DNA of 64,000 bases. Origin: Caballeronia hypogeia (GTDB taxonomy: Bacteria; Pseudomonadota; Gammaproteobacteria; Burkholderiales; Burkholderiaceae). The stretch lies in assembly GCF_001544875.2 (NCBI RefSeq), contig NZ_FCOA02000001.1, positions 186,001-250,000 on the forward strand, in the 5' to 3' direction. The position numbers were made by a program, and so were the translations under genes. A model generated the notes under the pieces. That model ran no database searches, was not told the DNA's origin, and saw only the letters and a program-made list of their open reading frames with translations. Shown piece by piece: positions 47,265 to 58,141 of the stretch; position 1 is the stretch's first letter; every line of letters begins with the position of its first letter.

Positions 47265-50200
47265 TTACACCAGCACGCGCTCGATACCGCCATTGTTCGC
47301 GCGTTCGACGTACTGCTCCATCCAGTTTTCGCCGAGCACCTTGCGCGCGATTTCAACGACGATGTAATCCGCCTCGACGTTCGCGTCCTCGTTGTAGCGC
47401 GACAGGCCTTGCAGGCAGGACGGGCAGCTCGTGAGGATTTTCACGTCGGCGCCATTGGTCTGAGGACCGTCGCCGGCCTTGAGCACCGAGCCCGGCTGCG
47501 CGCCCGCCGCACCTGCCGACGCGTTCGCGGTATTGATCGCGTTCGCGCCCGCTTCCGCGACCAGCGGAATGCCGCGCAGCTTGGCCGCGCCCTTGCGGAT
47601 CTCCTCTTCCTTGCGGAAGCGCACCTGCGTGGAGATATCCGGACGCGTGACCGCGAGCGTGCCCGATTCGCCGCAGCATCGATCGTTCTTTTCGATCTTG
47701 TAACCGTCGCGCTCAGAACCCATCAGGTCGTTGACGAGCTTGACCGGGTCCATCGTCTTGATCGGCGAGTGACACGGGTCGTGATACATGTAGCGCGTGC
47801 CCTGCACGCCATCGAGCTTGATGTTCTTCTCGAGCAGGAACTCGTGAATGTCGATGATCCGGCAGCCCGGGAAGATCTTCTCGAATTCATAGCCCGCGAG
47901 CTGGTCGTAGCAGGTTCCGCACGACACGACCACGGTCTTGATATCGAGATAGTTCAGCGTATTCGCGACGCGGTGGAACAGCACGCGATTGTCCGTGACG
48001 ATCTTCTCGGCCTTGTCGTACTGGCCGGCGCCGCGTTGCGGATAGCCGCAGCATAGATAGCCCGGCGGCAGCACGGTCTGAACGCCCGCTTCCCAGAGCA
48101 TGGCCTGCGTCGCGAGGCCGACTTGCGAGAACAGCCGTTCGGAGCCGCAGCCGGGGAAATAGAACACCGCTTCCGAATCGACGGTGGTCGTCGCCGGATT
48201 GCGGATGATCGGAACAATCTTGTTGTCCTCGATATCCAGCAGCGCGCGCGCCGTTTTCTTCGGCAGATTGCCCGGCATCTTCTTATTGACGAAGTGGATC
48301 ACCTGCTGCACGACCGGCGGCTTGCCGACCGTCGCGGGCGGCTGGGCCGTCTGCTTCCTGACGATCTTCTTCAGCACGTCGTTACCGAAGCGCTGCGCCT
48401 TGTAGCCGAAGTCCATCATCACGTTGCGCGCGAGATTGATGGTCTGCGGATTCGTCGCGTTGAGGAAGAACATGCCCGCCGCGTTGCCCGCGTTGAACTT
48501 CTTCTTGCCCATCTTGCGCAGCAGATTGCGCATGTTCATGGTGACATCGCCGAAATCGATCTTCACCGGACACGGCGTCACGCACTTGTGGCAGACCGTG
48601 CAGTGATCGGCGACGTCGTTGAACTCATCCCAGTGCTTGATCGATACGCCGCGGCGCGTCTGCTCTTCGTACAGGAACGCTTCGACCAGCAGCGAAGTCG
48701 CGAGAATCTTGTTGCGCGGGCTGTAGAGCAGGTTCGCGCGCGGCACGTGCGTCGCGCAGACCGGCTTGCACTTGCCGCAGCGCAGGCAGTCCTTGATCGA
48801 ATCGGAAATCGCGCCGATATCCGACTGCTGCATGATGATCGACTCGTAGCCCATCAGTCCGAACGACGGCGTGTACGCGTTGCGCAGGTCCGCGCCGTCG
48901 AACAGCTTGCCCTTGTTGAAGCGGCCGTGCGGATCGACGCGCTGCTTGTACGCGCGGAAATCGCCGATTTCCTCCTCGGTCAGGAACTCCAGCTTCGTGA
49001 TGCCGATGCCATGCTCGCCGGAAATCACGCCATCGAGCGAACGCGCGAGCTTCATGATGCGCGCGACCGCGTGATGCGCGTCCTGCAGCATCTCGTAGTT
49101 GTCGGAGTTGACGGGAATGTTCGTGTGCACGTTGCCATCGCCCGCGTGCATGTGGAGCGCGACGAACACACGCCCGCGCAGCACCTGCTTGTGGATGGCC
49201 TGCGCTTCGTCGAGGATCGGCTTGAATTCGCCGCCGTTGAAGATCTGGCGCAGTTCCGCGCGAATCTCCTGCTTCCAAGAGATGCGAACCGTGCGGTCCT
49301 GCGCGATGTGGAACACATTGGCGTCCGGCTGCACGTCGACGCGATCCGCGAATTTCTCCGCGAGCGCCTCGTAGCCGAGATTGACGAGATAATGCTGCGC
49401 CTCGCGCAAGGGCGTATCGAGCTTGTCGCCGATGAACGTCCAGCGCTCGCGCACGCGCTTGAGCAGATCGAGCGCCTGGGTCACGCGGTCTTCGAGCAGT
49501 TCGGCGCTGGGGATTTCGTTGGCGTCGTCGGTTTTGCCGAGCGGCAGCTTGCCGGTGCGGAAAAACGCTTCGAGCGCATCGACGAGTTGCAGCTTGTTCT
49601 TCAGAGACAGTTCGATGTTGATGCGCTCGATGCCGTCCGTGTACTCGCCCATGCGATTCAACGGAATCACGACGTCTTCGTTGATCTTGAACGCGTTCGT
49701 GTGCTTCGCGATCGCAGCCGTGCGCGAGCGGTCGAGCCAGAAACGCTTGCGCGCCTCGGCGTTCACCGCGACGAAGCCTTCGCCGCTCTTGCCGTTGGCC
49801 ATGCGCACGACTTCGGACGTGGCCGCGGCGACGGCATCGGCGTCATTGCCGACGATATCGCCGATCAGCACCATCTTCGGAAACGCGTTGCGTTTGCTCT
49901 TGGTCGCGTAGCCGACCGCACGCAGATAGCGCTCGTCGAGATGCTCGAGGCCGGCGAGGATCGCCCCGCCCTGCTTGGACGTTTCGAACAGATAGTCCTT
50001 GATCTCGACGATGCTCGGAATCGCGTCGCGCGCCTGGCCGAAGAATTCGAGGCAGACGGTGCGCGTGTGCGCGGGCATCTTGTGCAAAATCCAGCGCGCG
50101 GACGTGATGAGGCCGTCGCAGCCTTCCTTCTGCACGCCGGGGAGACCGGCCAGGAATTTGTCGGTGACGTCCTTCCCCAGCCCTTCCTTGCGGAACGTGC

Positions 50201-51359
50201 GCCCGGCGATGTCGAGGTTCTCCGTACGGATGAGCTTCTCGCCTGGCGCGCGGTTGCCGTCGAACCAGTCGAGGCGGAAACGCGCCACTTCGACGTCGTG
50301 AATCTTGCCGCAGTTGTGATCCAGACGCGTGACTTCGAGCCAGTTGCCTTCCGGATCGACCATGCGCCACCACGCGAGGTTGTCGAGCGCCGTGCCCCAC
50401 AACACCGCCTTCTTGCCGCCCGCGTTCATCGCCACATTTCCGCCGACGCACGACGCATCCAGCGAAGTCGGATCGACGGCGAACACGAAGCCCGCCTGCT
50501 CCGCCGCTTCGGTGACGCGCCGCGTGACCACGCCCGCGCCGGAGAAAATCGTCGCGACCTTGTGATCGACGCCCGGCAGGTCCGTCATTTCGACGGGTCC
50601 GAGCTGCTCCAGCTTTTCCGTGTTGATGACGGCGGAGAAGGGCGTGAGCGGAATCGCGCCGCCGGTGTAGCCGGTGCCGCCGCCGCGCGGAATCACGGTG
50701 AGACCGAGCTCGAAGCACGCCTTGATGAGACCGGCGATCTCGGCTTCGGTGTCCGGCGTCAAGACGACGAACGGATATTCGACGCGCCAGTCGGTCGCGT
50801 CGGTGACATGCGCGACGCGCGAGAGGCCGTCGAACTTGATGTTGTCCTTCTGCGTCTCTTTCCCGAGCACGCGCGATGCACGGCGGCGCAAGTCGGCCAT
50901 GCGGCCGAACTCGGCGGCGAAATCGTCGACGGCGCGGCGCGCGGCGGTAACCAGCAACTGCACGCGCTCGGCGCGTTCGCGGCTGCCCGCCTCGCTGCTG
51001 TGGGCCGAGAGATCGGCGCTGCGGCGCTTCTCGATTTCGGTCAGACGGTGATTCAGCGCTTCGACCAAAAGCGCGCGGCGCTTCGGGTTGTCAAGCAGAT
51101 CGTCCTGCAGATACGGATTGCGGCGCACGACCCAGATGTCGCCGAGCACTTCGTACAGCATGCGCGCCGAGCGGCCGGTGCGGCGCTCGTTGCGGAGCTC
51201 GTCGAGCACGGCCCAGGCTTCGTCGCCCAGGAGCCGCATCACGATTTCACGATCGGAGAACGACGTGTAGTTGTAGGGAATTTCGCGCAGACGGGGCTCG
51301 ACATCGAGCGCCAAGGCGGCATGGGCGCCGTTCGGATCGAAGGCTTGAGGTGCGTTCAT
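47265..51359 (-). CDS. DUF3683/FAD-linked/4Fe-4S oxidoreductase fusion
   Basis: A very large D-2-hydroxyacid dehydrogenase-like protein, 1364 residues. Order: DUF3683 N-terminus (about 1-125), FAD-binding domain with [14 protein letters not shown] (about 225-238), FAD-linked oxidase C-terminal with [14 protein letters not shown] and SGEHGIG, then two 4Fe-4S motifs [14 protein letters not shown] and [12 protein letters not shown], and a GlpC/LutA-like domain with CCGYPQRG and CCGESG. It resembles glycolate, D-lactate or D-2-hydroxyglutarate oxidase complexes fused into one chain. The natural substrate is unknown. No SD is striking before ATG 51359. Confidence 0.9.
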   Translation of the reverse strand: MNAPQAFDPNGAHAALALDVEPRLREIPYNYTSFSDREIVMRLLGDEAWAVLDELRNERRTGRSARMLYEVLGDIWVVRRNPYLQDDLLDNPKRRALLVEALNHRLTEIEKRRSADLSAHSSEAGSRERAERVQLLVTAARRAVDDFAAEFGRMADLRRRASRVLGKETQKDNIKFDGLSRVAHVTDATDWRVEYPFVVLTPDTEAEIAGLIKACFELGLTVIPRGGGTGYTGGAIPLTPFSAVINTEKLEQLGPVEMTDLPGVDHKVATIFSGAGVVTRRVTEAAEQAGFVFAVDPTSLDASCVGGNVAMNAGGKKAVLWGTALDNLAWWRMVDPEGNWLEVTRLDHNCGKIHDVEVARFRLDWFDGNRAPGEKLIRTENLDIAGRTFRKEGLGKDVTDKFLAGLPGVQKEGCDGLITSARWILHKMPAHTRTVCLEFFGQARDAIPSIVEIKDYLFETSKQGGAILAGLEHLDERYLRAVGYATKSKRNAFPKMVLIGDIVGNDADAVAAATSEVVRMANGKSGEGFVAVNAEARKRFWLDRSRTAAIAKHTNAFKINEDVVIPLNRMGEYTDGIERINIELSLKNKLQLVDALEAFFRTGKLPLGKTDDANEIPSAELLEDRVTQALDLLKRVRERWTFIGDKLDTPLREAQHYLVNLGYEALAEKFADRVDVQPDANVFHIAQDRTVRISWKQEIRAELRQIFNGGEFKPILDEAQAIHKQVLRGRVFVALHMHAGDGNVHTNIPVNSDNYEMLQDAHHAVARIMKLARSLDGVISGEHGIGITKLEFLTEEEIGDFRAYKQRVDPHGRFNKGKLFDGADLRNAYTPSFGLMGYESIIMQQSDIGAISDSIKDCLRCGKCKPVCATHVPRANLLYSPRNKILATSLLVEAFLYEEQTRRGVSIKHWDEFNDVADHCTVCHKCVTPCPVKIDFGDVTMNMRNLLRKMGKKKFNAGNAAGMFFLNATNPQTINLARNVMMDFGYKAQRFGNDVLKKIVRKQTAQPPATVGKPPVVQQVIHFVNKKMPGNLPKKTARALLDIEDNKIVPIIRNPATTTVDSEAVFYFPGCGSERLFSQVGLATQAMLWEAGVQTVLPPGYLCCGYPQRGAGQYDKAEKIVTDNRVLFHRVANTLNYLDIKTVVVSCGTCYDQLAGYEFEKIFPGCRIIDIHEFLLEKNIKLDGVQGTRYMYHDPCHSPIKTMDPVKLVNDLMGSERDGYKIEKNDRCCGESGTLAVTRPDISTQVRFRKEEEIRKGAAKLRGIPLVAEAGANAINTANASAGAAGAQPGSVLKAGDGPQTNGADVKILTSCPSCLQGLSRYNEDANVEADYIVVEIARKVLGENWMEQYVERANNGGIERVLV

Positions 51360-51881
51360 GTTCGACGGTTCGGTGTGCCGGCGAGCGCGCTATGAAAAGC
51401 GGAAACGCCGGCGATGCGCGTGGGGGCGCAAATTTTCGAATGAGACTTCTCTTGGCGAAGGCGGCGGGGTCGCCCGATTGCGGCGATAGGGCGAAACTCG
51501 TTCACGGCGCCTTCGATGTGCCCTGGATCAACGCCACGATCGTGCGTGGCGCGCATGTCTTTCCGCCGCGGCGTGCGACTCGCGGGAGACGTGCGCAAGA
51601 AAATCGATCCGAAGCTGCCGGTGCATCTGCCGATCCTGATTGCTGATCCGTAAAAGGAAATTCTAACCCATCGCAGGGGCGCGCGTTTGCGGGCGCTAGC
51701 AGCGAGAAGGGGCTTTTGCGTGCGAAATCGCGACACGTTTTCGGCATTTTCGACGCTTTTTTGCACGACCGTCCGGCCGGTCGAGACGCGCGGCGTGCCC
51801 GGAAAAGGCACGGTTGGCGCTATGATTGATGCTTTCGCCCTCGAAACCCGCGCGCATCGCGGCTGCCTGACGATTCCTCGC
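51360..51881. other. Intergenic region between the FAD oxidoreductase and ilvA
   Basis: This 522-bp divergent gap has GC-rich sequence with no convincing gene. One short open frame (51555-51653, MSFRRGVRLAGDVRKKI) has an ATG and a TAA and Lys/Arg-rich sequence, but no family was recognised and no Shine-Dalgarno is evident. No terminator was seen. Both flanking genes must use promoters in here. Confidence 0.4.
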
Positions 51882-53405
51882 ATGACACATCCCGACTACC
51901 TGAAGAAAGTGCTGACCGCGCGTGTGTACGACGTCGCGCGGGAAAGCGAGCTCGAACCCGCGCGCAACCTGTCCGCGCGGCTGCACAACTCCGTGTTCCT
52001 CAAGCGCGAGGACAATCAGCCGGTTTTCTCGTTCAAGATTCGGGGCGCCTACAACAAGATGGCGAACCTCACCGCCGAGGAACTGGCGCGCGGCGTGATC
52101 ACGGCGTCGGCGGGCAATCACGCGCAGGGCGTCGCACTTTCGGCGGCGCGGCTCGGCTGCCGCGCGGTCATCGCCGTGCCGACGACCACGCCGCAGGTCA
52201 AGATCGACGCGATCCGCGCGCACGGCGGCCCGACCGTCGAAGTGGTGCTCGCGGGCGAGTCGTACAGCGACGCCTACGCGCGCGCCGTGCAGCTTCAGGA
52301 AGAACGCAGCCTGACCTTCGTGCATCCGTTTGACGATCCGGATGTGATCGCCGGACAAGGCACCGTCGCGATGGAAATCCTGCGCCAGCATCAGGGCCCG
52401 ATTCACGCGATCTTCTGCCCGATCGGCGGCGGCGGGCTCGCAGCGGGCGTCGCGGCGTACATCAAGGCGGTGCGGCCGGAGATCAAGGTGATCGGCGTGC
52501 AGACCGAGGATTCCTGCGCCATGGCGCAGTCGATCAAGGCGGGCGAGCGCGTCACGCTTGCGGAAGTCGGTTTGTTCTCGGATGGCACCGCGGTGAAGCT
52601 GGTCGGCGAGGAAACTTTCCGGCTGTGCAACGAGCTGCTCGACGAAGTCATCACCGTCGATACCGATGCGCTCTGCGCCGCGATCAAGGACGTCTTCCAG
52701 GACACGCGTTCGGTGCTCGAACCCGCCGGCTCGCTCGCCGTCGCGGGCGCGAAGCTGTATGCGGAACGCGAGGGCATCGAAGGCAAGACGCTGATCGCGG
52801 TCACGTCGGGCGCGAACATGAACTTCGACCGCATGCGCTTCGTCGCGGAGCGCGCGGAAGTCGGCGAGGCGCGCGAGGCCGTGTTCGCCGTGACGATTCC
52901 CGAAGAGCGCGGCAGCTTCCGGCGCTTCTGCGAACTCGTCGGCACACGCAGCGTGACGGAGTTCAACTACCGCATCGCGGACGAAAAGGCGGCGCATATC
53001 TTCGTCGGCGTGCAGATCAAGTCGCGCAAGGAAACGGCGCAGATGATGTCGGCGTTCGTCGAACACGGTTTCGCGACCGTCGATCTGTCGCACGACGAGC
53101 TCTCGAAGCAGCACATCCGTTATATGGTCGGCGGCCATTCGCCGCTCGCGCGCGATGAGCGTCTTCTGCGCTTCGAGTTTCCGGAGCGTCCGGGCGCGTT
53201 GATGAAATTCCTCTCGTCGATGGCGCCGGACTGGAACATCAGCCTGTTCCATTATCGGAATCAGGGCGCGGATTACAGCTCGATTCTCGTCGGCATTCAG
53301 GTGCCGCAGTCGGACAACGCGGAGTTCGAACGCTTCCTCGCGACGCTCGGCTATCCGTGGTGGGACGAAGGCGCGAATCCGGTCTACAAGCTGTTCCTCG
53401 CGTAA
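51882..53405 (+). CDS. ilvA: Threonine ammonia-lyase, biosynthetic
   Basis: First enzyme of isoleucine synthesis: threonine to 2-oxobutyrate and ammonia, PLP-dependent. From ATG 51882 the protein has 507 residues. The PLP lysine is K52 in SFKIRGAYN, the phosphate loop is GGGGLAAG, and the C-terminal 170 residues hold two ACT-like regulatory domains (RRFCELVG and RLLRFEFPERPGALMKFL) for isoleucine feedback. The frame is open 65 codons upstream, but family similarity begins at MTHPDYL. It is followed 12 bp later by the 5'-nucleotidase gene. Confidence 0.96.
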   Translation: MTHPDYLKKVLTARVYDVARESELEPARNLSARLHNSVFLKREDNQPVFSFKIRGAYNKMANLTAEELARGVITASAGNHAQGVALSAARLGCRAVIAVPTTTPQVKIDAIRAHGGPTVEVVLAGESYSDAYARAVQLQEERSLTFVHPFDDPDVIAGQGTVAMEILRQHQGPIHAIFCPIGGGGLAAGVAAYIKAVRPEIKVIGVQTEDSCAMAQSIKAGERVTLAEVGLFSDGTAVKLVGEETFRLCNELLDEVITVDTDALCAAIKDVFQDTRSVLEPAGSLAVAGAKLYAEREGIEGKTLIAVTSGANMNFDRMRFVAERAEVGEAREAVFAVTIPEERGSFRRFCELVGTRSVTEFNYRIADEKAAHIFVGVQIKSRKETAQMMSAFVEHGFATVDLSHDELSKQHIRYMVGGHSPLARDERLLRFEFPERPGALMKFLSSMAPDWNISLFHYRNQGADYSSILVGIQVPQSDNAEFERFLATLGYPWWDEGANPVYKLFLA

Positions 53406-53417
53406 AGGCGCGAAGCA

Positions 53418-54332
53418 ATGCCGAAGTTCACGCTCGAAGACAAGCTCGTCGTCGCGATTTCGTCGCGCGCGCTGTTCGACTTCGAGGAAGAAAATCGCGT
53501 CTTCGAAACCGGCGATCTCGCGCAATACGAAGCGCTTCAACGCTCGCGGCTGGAAACGCCCGCGAAGCCGGGCGTCGCGTTCGGCCTGATTCGCAAGCTG
53601 CTGGCGCTGAATGCCGGTGAGCAGCGCGTCGAGGTGGTGATTCTCTCGCGCAGCGATCCGATCAGCGGACTGCGCGCGTTTCATTCGTGCCGCGAGCATG
53701 GTTTGTCGATCGAGCGCGGCGTGTTCACGCGCGGGCGTTCGCCGTTCGCGTATCTGAAGCCGCTGCGCGCCTCGCTGTTTTTGTCGGCGAATCAGGACGA
53801 CGTGCGCGATGCGCTCGCCGCCGGTTTTCCCGCCGCGCGCGTGCTGCCCGAAACGCCGCGCGCCGCGAGCCGTTATGCGGACGAGATTCGCATCGCGTTC
53901 GACGGCGACGCCGTGCTGTTTTCCGACGAAGCCGAGCGCGTGTTTCAAAGCGATGGCTTGAGCGCGTTCGTCGGCCACGAGACGGACAAACGCGGGTCGC
54001 CGCTTCCGGATGGCCCGCTCAAGCCGCTGCTCGCCGCGCTGAACAAACTGCAACGTATCGCCGACGACACCGAAAGCAAGTCGCCGATGCATATCCGCAC
54101 GGCGCTCGTCACCGCGCGTTCCGCGCCCGCGCACGAGCGCGCGATCCGCACGCTGATGGCCTGGGACATCGATATCGACGAAGCGATGTTTCTCGGCGGA
54201 CTGGACAAGGGCGAATTCCTGCGCGAATTCGAACCCGACTTTTTCTTCGACGATCAAATTCGCCATTGCGAATCGGCTCGCGTCGTGACTGCGACGGGGC
54301 ACGTTCTCAGCGGCATAGCGAACGCATCATGA
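53418..54332 (+). CDS. 5'-nucleotidase (cN-I family)
   Basis: A 304-residue member of the cytosolic 5'-nucleotidase I family. Conserved motifs are [17 protein letters not shown] with the nucleophile-type Asp, [14 protein letters not shown], and the [14 protein letters not shown] and FFFDDQ acidic motifs. It probably dephosphorylates nucleoside monophosphates in the cytoplasm. It overlaps queF by 4 bp (ATGA), and it follows ilvA, so the three form one operon. Confidence 0.88.
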   Translation: MPKFTLEDKLVVAISSRALFDFEEENRVFETGDLAQYEALQRSRLETPAKPGVAFGLIRKLLALNAGEQRVEVVILSRSDPISGLRAFHSCREHGLSIERGVFTRGRSPFAYLKPLRASLFLSANQDDVRDALAAGFPAARVLPETPRAASRYADEIRIAFDGDAVLFSDEAERVFQSDGLSAFVGHETDKRGSPLPDGPLKPLLAALNKLQRIADDTESKSPMHIRTALVTARSAPAHERAIRTLMAWDIDIDEAMFLGGLDKGEFLREFEPDFFFDDQIRHCESARVVTATGHVLSGIANAS

Positions 54333-55153
54333 CACCCGATCAATCTCCGCTCGGCAAGCCCGTCCACTACACCGAACAGTACGATGCGTCGCTGCTGTTT
54401 CCGATCGACCGCAAGCGCGCCCGCGATGCGATCGCCGTGCCCGCGCGGCTGCCGTTCTTCGGCACGGATATCTGGAACGCCTACGAGCTTTCGTGGCTGA
54501 ACAGGCGCGGCAAGCCGCAGATCGCGGTCGCGACGTTCTTCGTGCCGGCGGATTCGCCGAACATCGTGGAATCGAAGTCGTTCAAGCTGTATCTCGGCTC
54601 GTTTGCGCAGACGCAGTTCGATTCCATCGATAACGTTCGCGCGGCGATCAAGCGCGATGTATCGGCGGTGTGCGGCGCGACGGTTTCGGTGCAACTGGCC
54701 GCGCCGGCGGATTTCGCGAAGCTGCAGATGGAAGAGTTCGAAGGCTTGTCGCTGGACCGGCTCGATCTCGATTGCGACGTGTTTTCCCCCGATCCTTCGC
54801 TGTTGAAGGCCGCGCATGATGAAGCGCCCACCGAAGAGACGCTGTTTTCGAATCTGCTGAAATCGAATTGTCCGGTCACCGGGCAGCCGGACTGGGGCAG
54901 CGTGCAGATTCGCTACTACGGCGGACAGATCGATCACGCGGGTTTGCTGCGATATATCGTGTCGTTCCGCGAGCACACGGGATTTCATGAGCAATGCGTC
55001 GAGCGCATTTTCATGGACATCATGCGGGAATGTAAGCCGGAACGGCTTGCGGTGTACGCGCGTTATACGCGGCGTGGCGGGCTGGATATCAACCCGTTCA
55101 GAACCAACTTCAATCTGCCGATGCCGGATAACGCGAGATTGGCAAGGCAGTAA
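54329..55153 (+). CDS. queF: 7-cyano-7-deazaguanine reductase (queuosine synthesis)
   Basis: NADPH-dependent reduction of preQ0 to preQ1, a step towards queuosine in tRNA. The protein has 274 residues, the bimodular E. coli-like form. The thioimide-forming Cys181 lies in [12 protein letters not shown] with Asp188, and the substrate Glu-Ser motif is ESKSFKLYL (81-89). ATG 54329 overlaps the nucleotidase stop. No preQ1 riboswitch is visible upstream, as expected for an internal operon gene. A hairpin at 55163-55194 follows. Confidence 0.95.
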   Translation: MTPDQSPLGKPVHYTEQYDASLLFPIDRKRARDAIAVPARLPFFGTDIWNAYELSWLNRRGKPQIAVATFFVPADSPNIVESKSFKLYLGSFAQTQFDSIDNVRAAIKRDVSAVCGATVSVQLAAPADFAKLQMEEFEGLSLDRLDLDCDVFSPDPSLLKAAHDEAPTEETLFSNLLKSNCPVTGQPDWGSVQIRYYGGQIDHAGLLRYIVSFREHTGFHEQCVERIFMDIMRECKPERLAVYARYTRRGGLDINPFRTNFNLPMPDNARLARQ

Positions 55154-55162
55154 GCGAAAACG

Positions 55163-55194
55163 CGGCTCTGCTTCTTTTGAATCAGAGCCGCGAT
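55163..55194. terminator. Terminator between queF and the RidA gene
   Basis: Arms GCGGCTCTG and CAGAGCCGC (9 bp) flank a loop CTTCTTTTGAAT. It lies between the convergent queF and RidA stops. T-runs are weak, so strength is uncertain. Confidence 0.65.
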
Positions 55195-55199
55195 CGCGA

Positions 55200-55580
55200 T
55201 TACGCTTTCTTATAAGCCACGCAATCCACCTCGACCTTGCAGTCGATCACCATCGACGACACCACGCACGCGCGCGCCGGCGGATTCGCACCGAAGTACT
55301 CCTTGAACACCTTGTTGAACGAAGCGAAGTCGCGCGGATCGTCCAGCCACACGCCGCAGCGCACGACGTGCTCCGTGCCGTAACCCGCTTCCTTGAGAAT
55401 CGCGATCACGTTCTGAATCGCCTTGTGCGATTGCTCGACGATGCCGCCGTTGATCACCTCGCCGTTTTCCATCGGCGTCTGGCCCGACACGAACAGCCAG
55501 CCATCGGCCTCGACCGCGCGTGCGAACGGCATATGCGCGCCGCCTTGTCCCTTGCCACCTTCCACGCCATAACGCTTCAT
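55200..55580 (-). CDS. RidA family enamine/imine deaminase
   Basis: A 126-residue RidA/YjgF protein that hydrolyses reactive enamine or imine products of PLP-dependent amino-acid deaminases. Motifs are FVSGQTPMENGEV, AYGxEH-type AGYGTEHVVRCGVWL, and the C-terminal PPARACVVSSMVIDCKVEVDCVAY, in which the conserved Arg binds the carboxylate. Its neighbour is a D-aminoacylase and a D-amino-acid deaminase lies nearby, so it probably handles the 2-aminoacrylate type product of the latter. Start ATG 55580. Confidence 0.9.
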   Translation of the reverse strand: MKRYGVEGGKGQGGAHMPFARAVEADGWLFVSGQTPMENGEVINGGIVEQSHKAIQNVIAILKEAGYGTEHVVRCGVWLDDPRDFASFNKVFKEYFGANPPARACVVSSMVIDCKVEVDCVAYKKA

Positions 55581-55612
55581 CTTTCCGACTCCTTTTCCAA
55601 AACGAATTTGAT

Positions 55613-57097
55613 TTAAAACGCGCCCTGCGCATCGAGTTTCGACGCCGTCCCGCGCGCCACGAAACGTCCCGCGCGCGCGCCGGTCACGGCCTGCTCGCGA
55701 TACGTCAGAACGCCATTCACCCACACCGCGTCGATGCCATCGGCGGCCTGCTGCGGCTGCGCGAAGGTCGCGGCATCGCGCACGCGCTCGGGATCGAACA
55801 CGACCAGATCCGCGTGATAGCCCACCTTCACCTCGCCCCGCTCGGTCAGGCTGAAGCGTCGCGCTGTGAGGCTCGTCATCTTGCGCACGGCTTCTTCGAG
55901 CGTCAGCACGCCCTCATCGCGCGCATAGTGGCCGAGCACGCGCGGAAACGCGCCCCACAAACGCGGATGCGGCAGCGGATCGTTCGGCAGGCCATCCGAG
56001 CCGACCATCGTCGCGGGATGCGAGAGGATGCGCCGCACGTCGTCCTCCGACATGTTGTGATACACCGCGCCCGCCGGTTGCAGACGCTTCGCCGCTTCCT
56101 GCTGCGTCACGCTCCATTCGTCGGCGATTTCGCGGACCAGCTTGCCCGCCATCTCAGGATGCGGCGTCGACCACGTGATCGTGATGTCGATATCGCCCGT
56201 GACCTGCTTCAGATCGAGCGTCGACGAACTGCGGTTGTACGGATAGCAGTCGCATCCGACGGGCTGCCCTGCGCGCGTCGTCTCGATCGACTTCAGCACT
56301 TCGACGCTGCGCCCCCAGTTCGACGGCCCCGCGCACTTCAGATGCGAAATCACCACCGGCACGCGCGCATGACGGCCGACGCGATACGCCTCGTCCATGG
56401 CGTCGAGAATCGCATCGAACTCTGTGCGCATGTGTGTCGTGTAAAGCGCGCCCGCTTTCGCCAGCGGTTCGGCCAGTCCCTGCACTTCTTCCGGTGGCGC
56501 GTTGAACGCCGATCCGTACGCGAGCCCGCTCGACAGACCGAGCGCGCCGTGGTCCAGCGCTTCTTCGAGTTGCGCGCGCATCGCGGCGATCTCGTCGCCC
56601 GAAGCCGCGCGATCCAGCCGGTCCATCTGGTTGTTGCGCAGCGCCGTATGGCCGATCAGCGCGCCGACGTTCACACTCGGACGCGCCGCGTTCACCGCAT
56701 CGACGTAAGCGGCGAAGGTCGGATACTTGAACGCATCGGCGTTCCCGAGCAGGTTCATCGGATCGGGCGGATCGCCCTTCAGCGTCACCGGCGACGCGCT
56801 GATCCCGCAATTGCCGACGATCACCGTCGTCACGCCCTGCGTGATCTTCGGCATCATCTGCGGCGAGCGGATCACGTGCGTGTCGTCGTGCGTGTGGACG
56901 TCGATGAAACCGGGCGCGAGCACCTTGCCCTGCGCGTCGAAGGTCTCGTCCGCGGTCCAAGCCGACAGACCGCCCCGCGCCTCGACCGCGACGATGCGCC
57001 CGTCGCGCACCGCGACATCGCGTTCCACGGCGGGCGCGCCCGTGCCGTCGATCACGCGCGCGCCGACGATCAGCGTGTCGGCTTTCAACGAATCCAT
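55613..57097 (-). CDS. N-acyl-D-amino-acid deacylase (D-aminoacylase)
   Basis: A 494-residue amidohydrolase that removes the acyl group from N-acyl-D-amino acids. The metal-binding HTHD lies in GFIDVHTHDD (about 68-72), with the metal Cys in NCGIS (about 96), then GLSSGLAYG and later HMRTEFDA, ISHLKCAG and VGSDGLPND. It fits the D-aminoacylase family of Alcaligenes. The substrate specificity is not known. It lies between the RidA gene (32 bp) and the RpiR regulator (2 bp), pointing to one operon. Confidence 0.9.
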   Translation of the reverse strand: MDSLKADTLIVGARVIDGTGAPAVERDVAVRDGRIVAVEARGGLSAWTADETFDAQGKVLAPGFIDVHTHDDTHVIRSPQMMPKITQGVTTVIVGNCGISASPVTLKGDPPDPMNLLGNADAFKYPTFAAYVDAVNAARPSVNVGALIGHTALRNNQMDRLDRAASGDEIAAMRAQLEEALDHGALGLSSGLAYGSAFNAPPEEVQGLAEPLAKAGALYTTHMRTEFDAILDAMDEAYRVGRHARVPVVISHLKCAGPSNWGRSVEVLKSIETTRAGQPVGCDCYPYNRSSSTLDLKQVTGDIDITITWSTPHPEMAGKLVREIADEWSVTQQEAAKRLQPAGAVYHNMSEDDVRRILSHPATMVGSDGLPNDPLPHPRLWGAFPRVLGHYARDEGVLTLEEAVRKMTSLTARRFSLTERGEVKVGYHADLVVFDPERVRDAATFAQPQQAADGIDAVWVNGVLTYREQAVTGARAGRFVARGTASKLDAQGAF

Positions 57098-57099
57098 GA

Positions 57100-57996
57100 T
57101 CAGTCTCCCAAGGGTTGTCGCTCGCCGCCGCCGCGATGCGCGTCGAGCGCGTGCTTCATGCGGCGCAGCAGTTCGCGGCTCGTATCGGCCTGCTTGACGG
57201 CCAGTTCGGTGACGAGCAGGTCGAGCGCCATCAGCATCGCGTAGCGCGACGACGACGGCTTGTAGATGAAGTCCGTTTCGATCGCGATGATCGGAATCAG
57301 CCAGTCGGCCAACGCGCCGAGCGGCGACGCCGGCGCGGTCAGCGCGATCACGCGCGCGCCGTACTGCTTCGCGAGCCGGCAGCTTTCGACCATCTCGGGC
57401 GTTTGCCCCGTCACCGACAGCGCGACGACGACCTGCTCCTTCGACAAGGTCGCCGCCACCATGCGCTGCAGCAGACCGTCCTGATAAGACGCGACCGGCC
57501 GCCCCAGCCGCACCAGGCGAAACCGCATTTCGTCGGCGAGCGCGGTCGAGCCGCCGCCCATGCCGAACACGTAGATCATCGACGCGGCAGCGAGCGCATC
57601 GGCGGCACTGGCGATCGGCGCGGCGCGCAACGCGCCCTGATTCTGCGCGAGCGTCTGCTGCACGTCGGCGAAGATGCGCGCGGAGAGCGAATCGGGCGCG
57701 GCGTCGTCATCGTCCGGTTCGCGCCTCAAAAAGCGCTGGCCGACCGCCGCCGCCTGCGCAAGCCGCAACTTCAACTCGCGCACGTCCTCGCAGCCGACCG
57801 CCTTCGCGAAACGCGTGACCGTGGCCACGCTCACATCCGCCTTGTCCGCGAGCGCGCCGATGCTCGCGCGCGACGCGCCCGCCAGGTCGTCGAGGATCAG
57901 CGCGGCGACCTTGCGCTCGGCGCTGCGCAACGCAGGCGCCAGCTCGGCGATGCGTGCGACGATGTCGAAACTGAGCGAGTCGGCGTGGCCGTTCAT
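57100..57996 (-). CDS. RpiR/MurR family transcriptional regulator
   Basis: A regulator of 298 residues with an N-terminal RpiR-type helix-turn-helix (SIGALADKADVSVATVTRFAKAVG) and a C-terminal SIS sugar-isomerase-like domain (VFGMGGGSTALADEMRFRL, VVVALSVTGQTPEMVE). It starts the divergon: its operon runs left (D-aminoacylase, RidA), and the D-amino-acid deaminase runs right. An inverted repeat TGTTA-N5-TAACA at 58025-58039 lies 29 bp upstream, with symmetry like HexR-type sites. The signal could be a D-amino acid or an acyl derivative. Confidence 0.9.
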   Translation of the reverse strand: MNGHADSLSFDIVARIAELAPALRSAERKVAALILDDLAGASRASIGALADKADVSVATVTRFAKAVGCEDVRELKLRLAQAAAVGQRFLRREPDDDDAAPDSLSARIFADVQQTLAQNQGALRAAPIASAADALAAASMIYVFGMGGGSTALADEMRFRLVRLGRPVASYQDGLLQRMVAATLSKEQVVVALSVTGQTPEMVESCRLAKQYGARVIALTAPASPLGALADWLIPIIAIETDFIYKPSSSRYAMLMALDLLVTELAVKQADTSRELLRRMKHALDAHRGGGERQPLGD

Positions 57997-58024
57997 GTCT
58001 GTTTGCGGGTTTACGAGAAGATCG

Positions 58025-58039
58025 TGTTACTAAATAACA
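58025..58039. promoter_or_regulatory. Candidate RpiR operator
   Basis: The inverted repeat TGTTA-CTAAA-TAACA is perfect in its 5-bp arms. It lies in the divergent region between the RpiR gene and the D-amino-acid deaminase gene. The known HexR site TGTAATTAAATTACA has the same layout. Confidence 0.55.
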
Positions 58040-58141
58040 TTTCCATGCCGGATGCTACTTTGGTTAACATAGCACCGTCAACTCTGGAACGCATCGCATC
58101 GCGCGCAGGGTTTATTTAAACGGACGATGGAGTAGCAGCAC

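Noticed and set aside
48123..51395. A 1090-codon open frame on the plus strand
   Set aside because: It is antisense to the FAD/Fe-S oxidoreductase gene and rich in Arg, Ala and His, as expected from GC-rich codon bias; no motifs.
51696..54302. A very long minus-strand frame across ilvA and the nucleotidase gene
   Set aside because: Antisense shadow of two well-recognised genes; composition is the usual Arg/Asp-rich pattern.
54200..54340. preQ1 riboswitch before queF
   Set aside because: queF overlaps the preceding gene, and no aptamer-like sequence is seen.
55520..57244. A 574-codon plus-strand frame
   Set aside because: Opposite strand of the D-aminoacylase gene with no family features.
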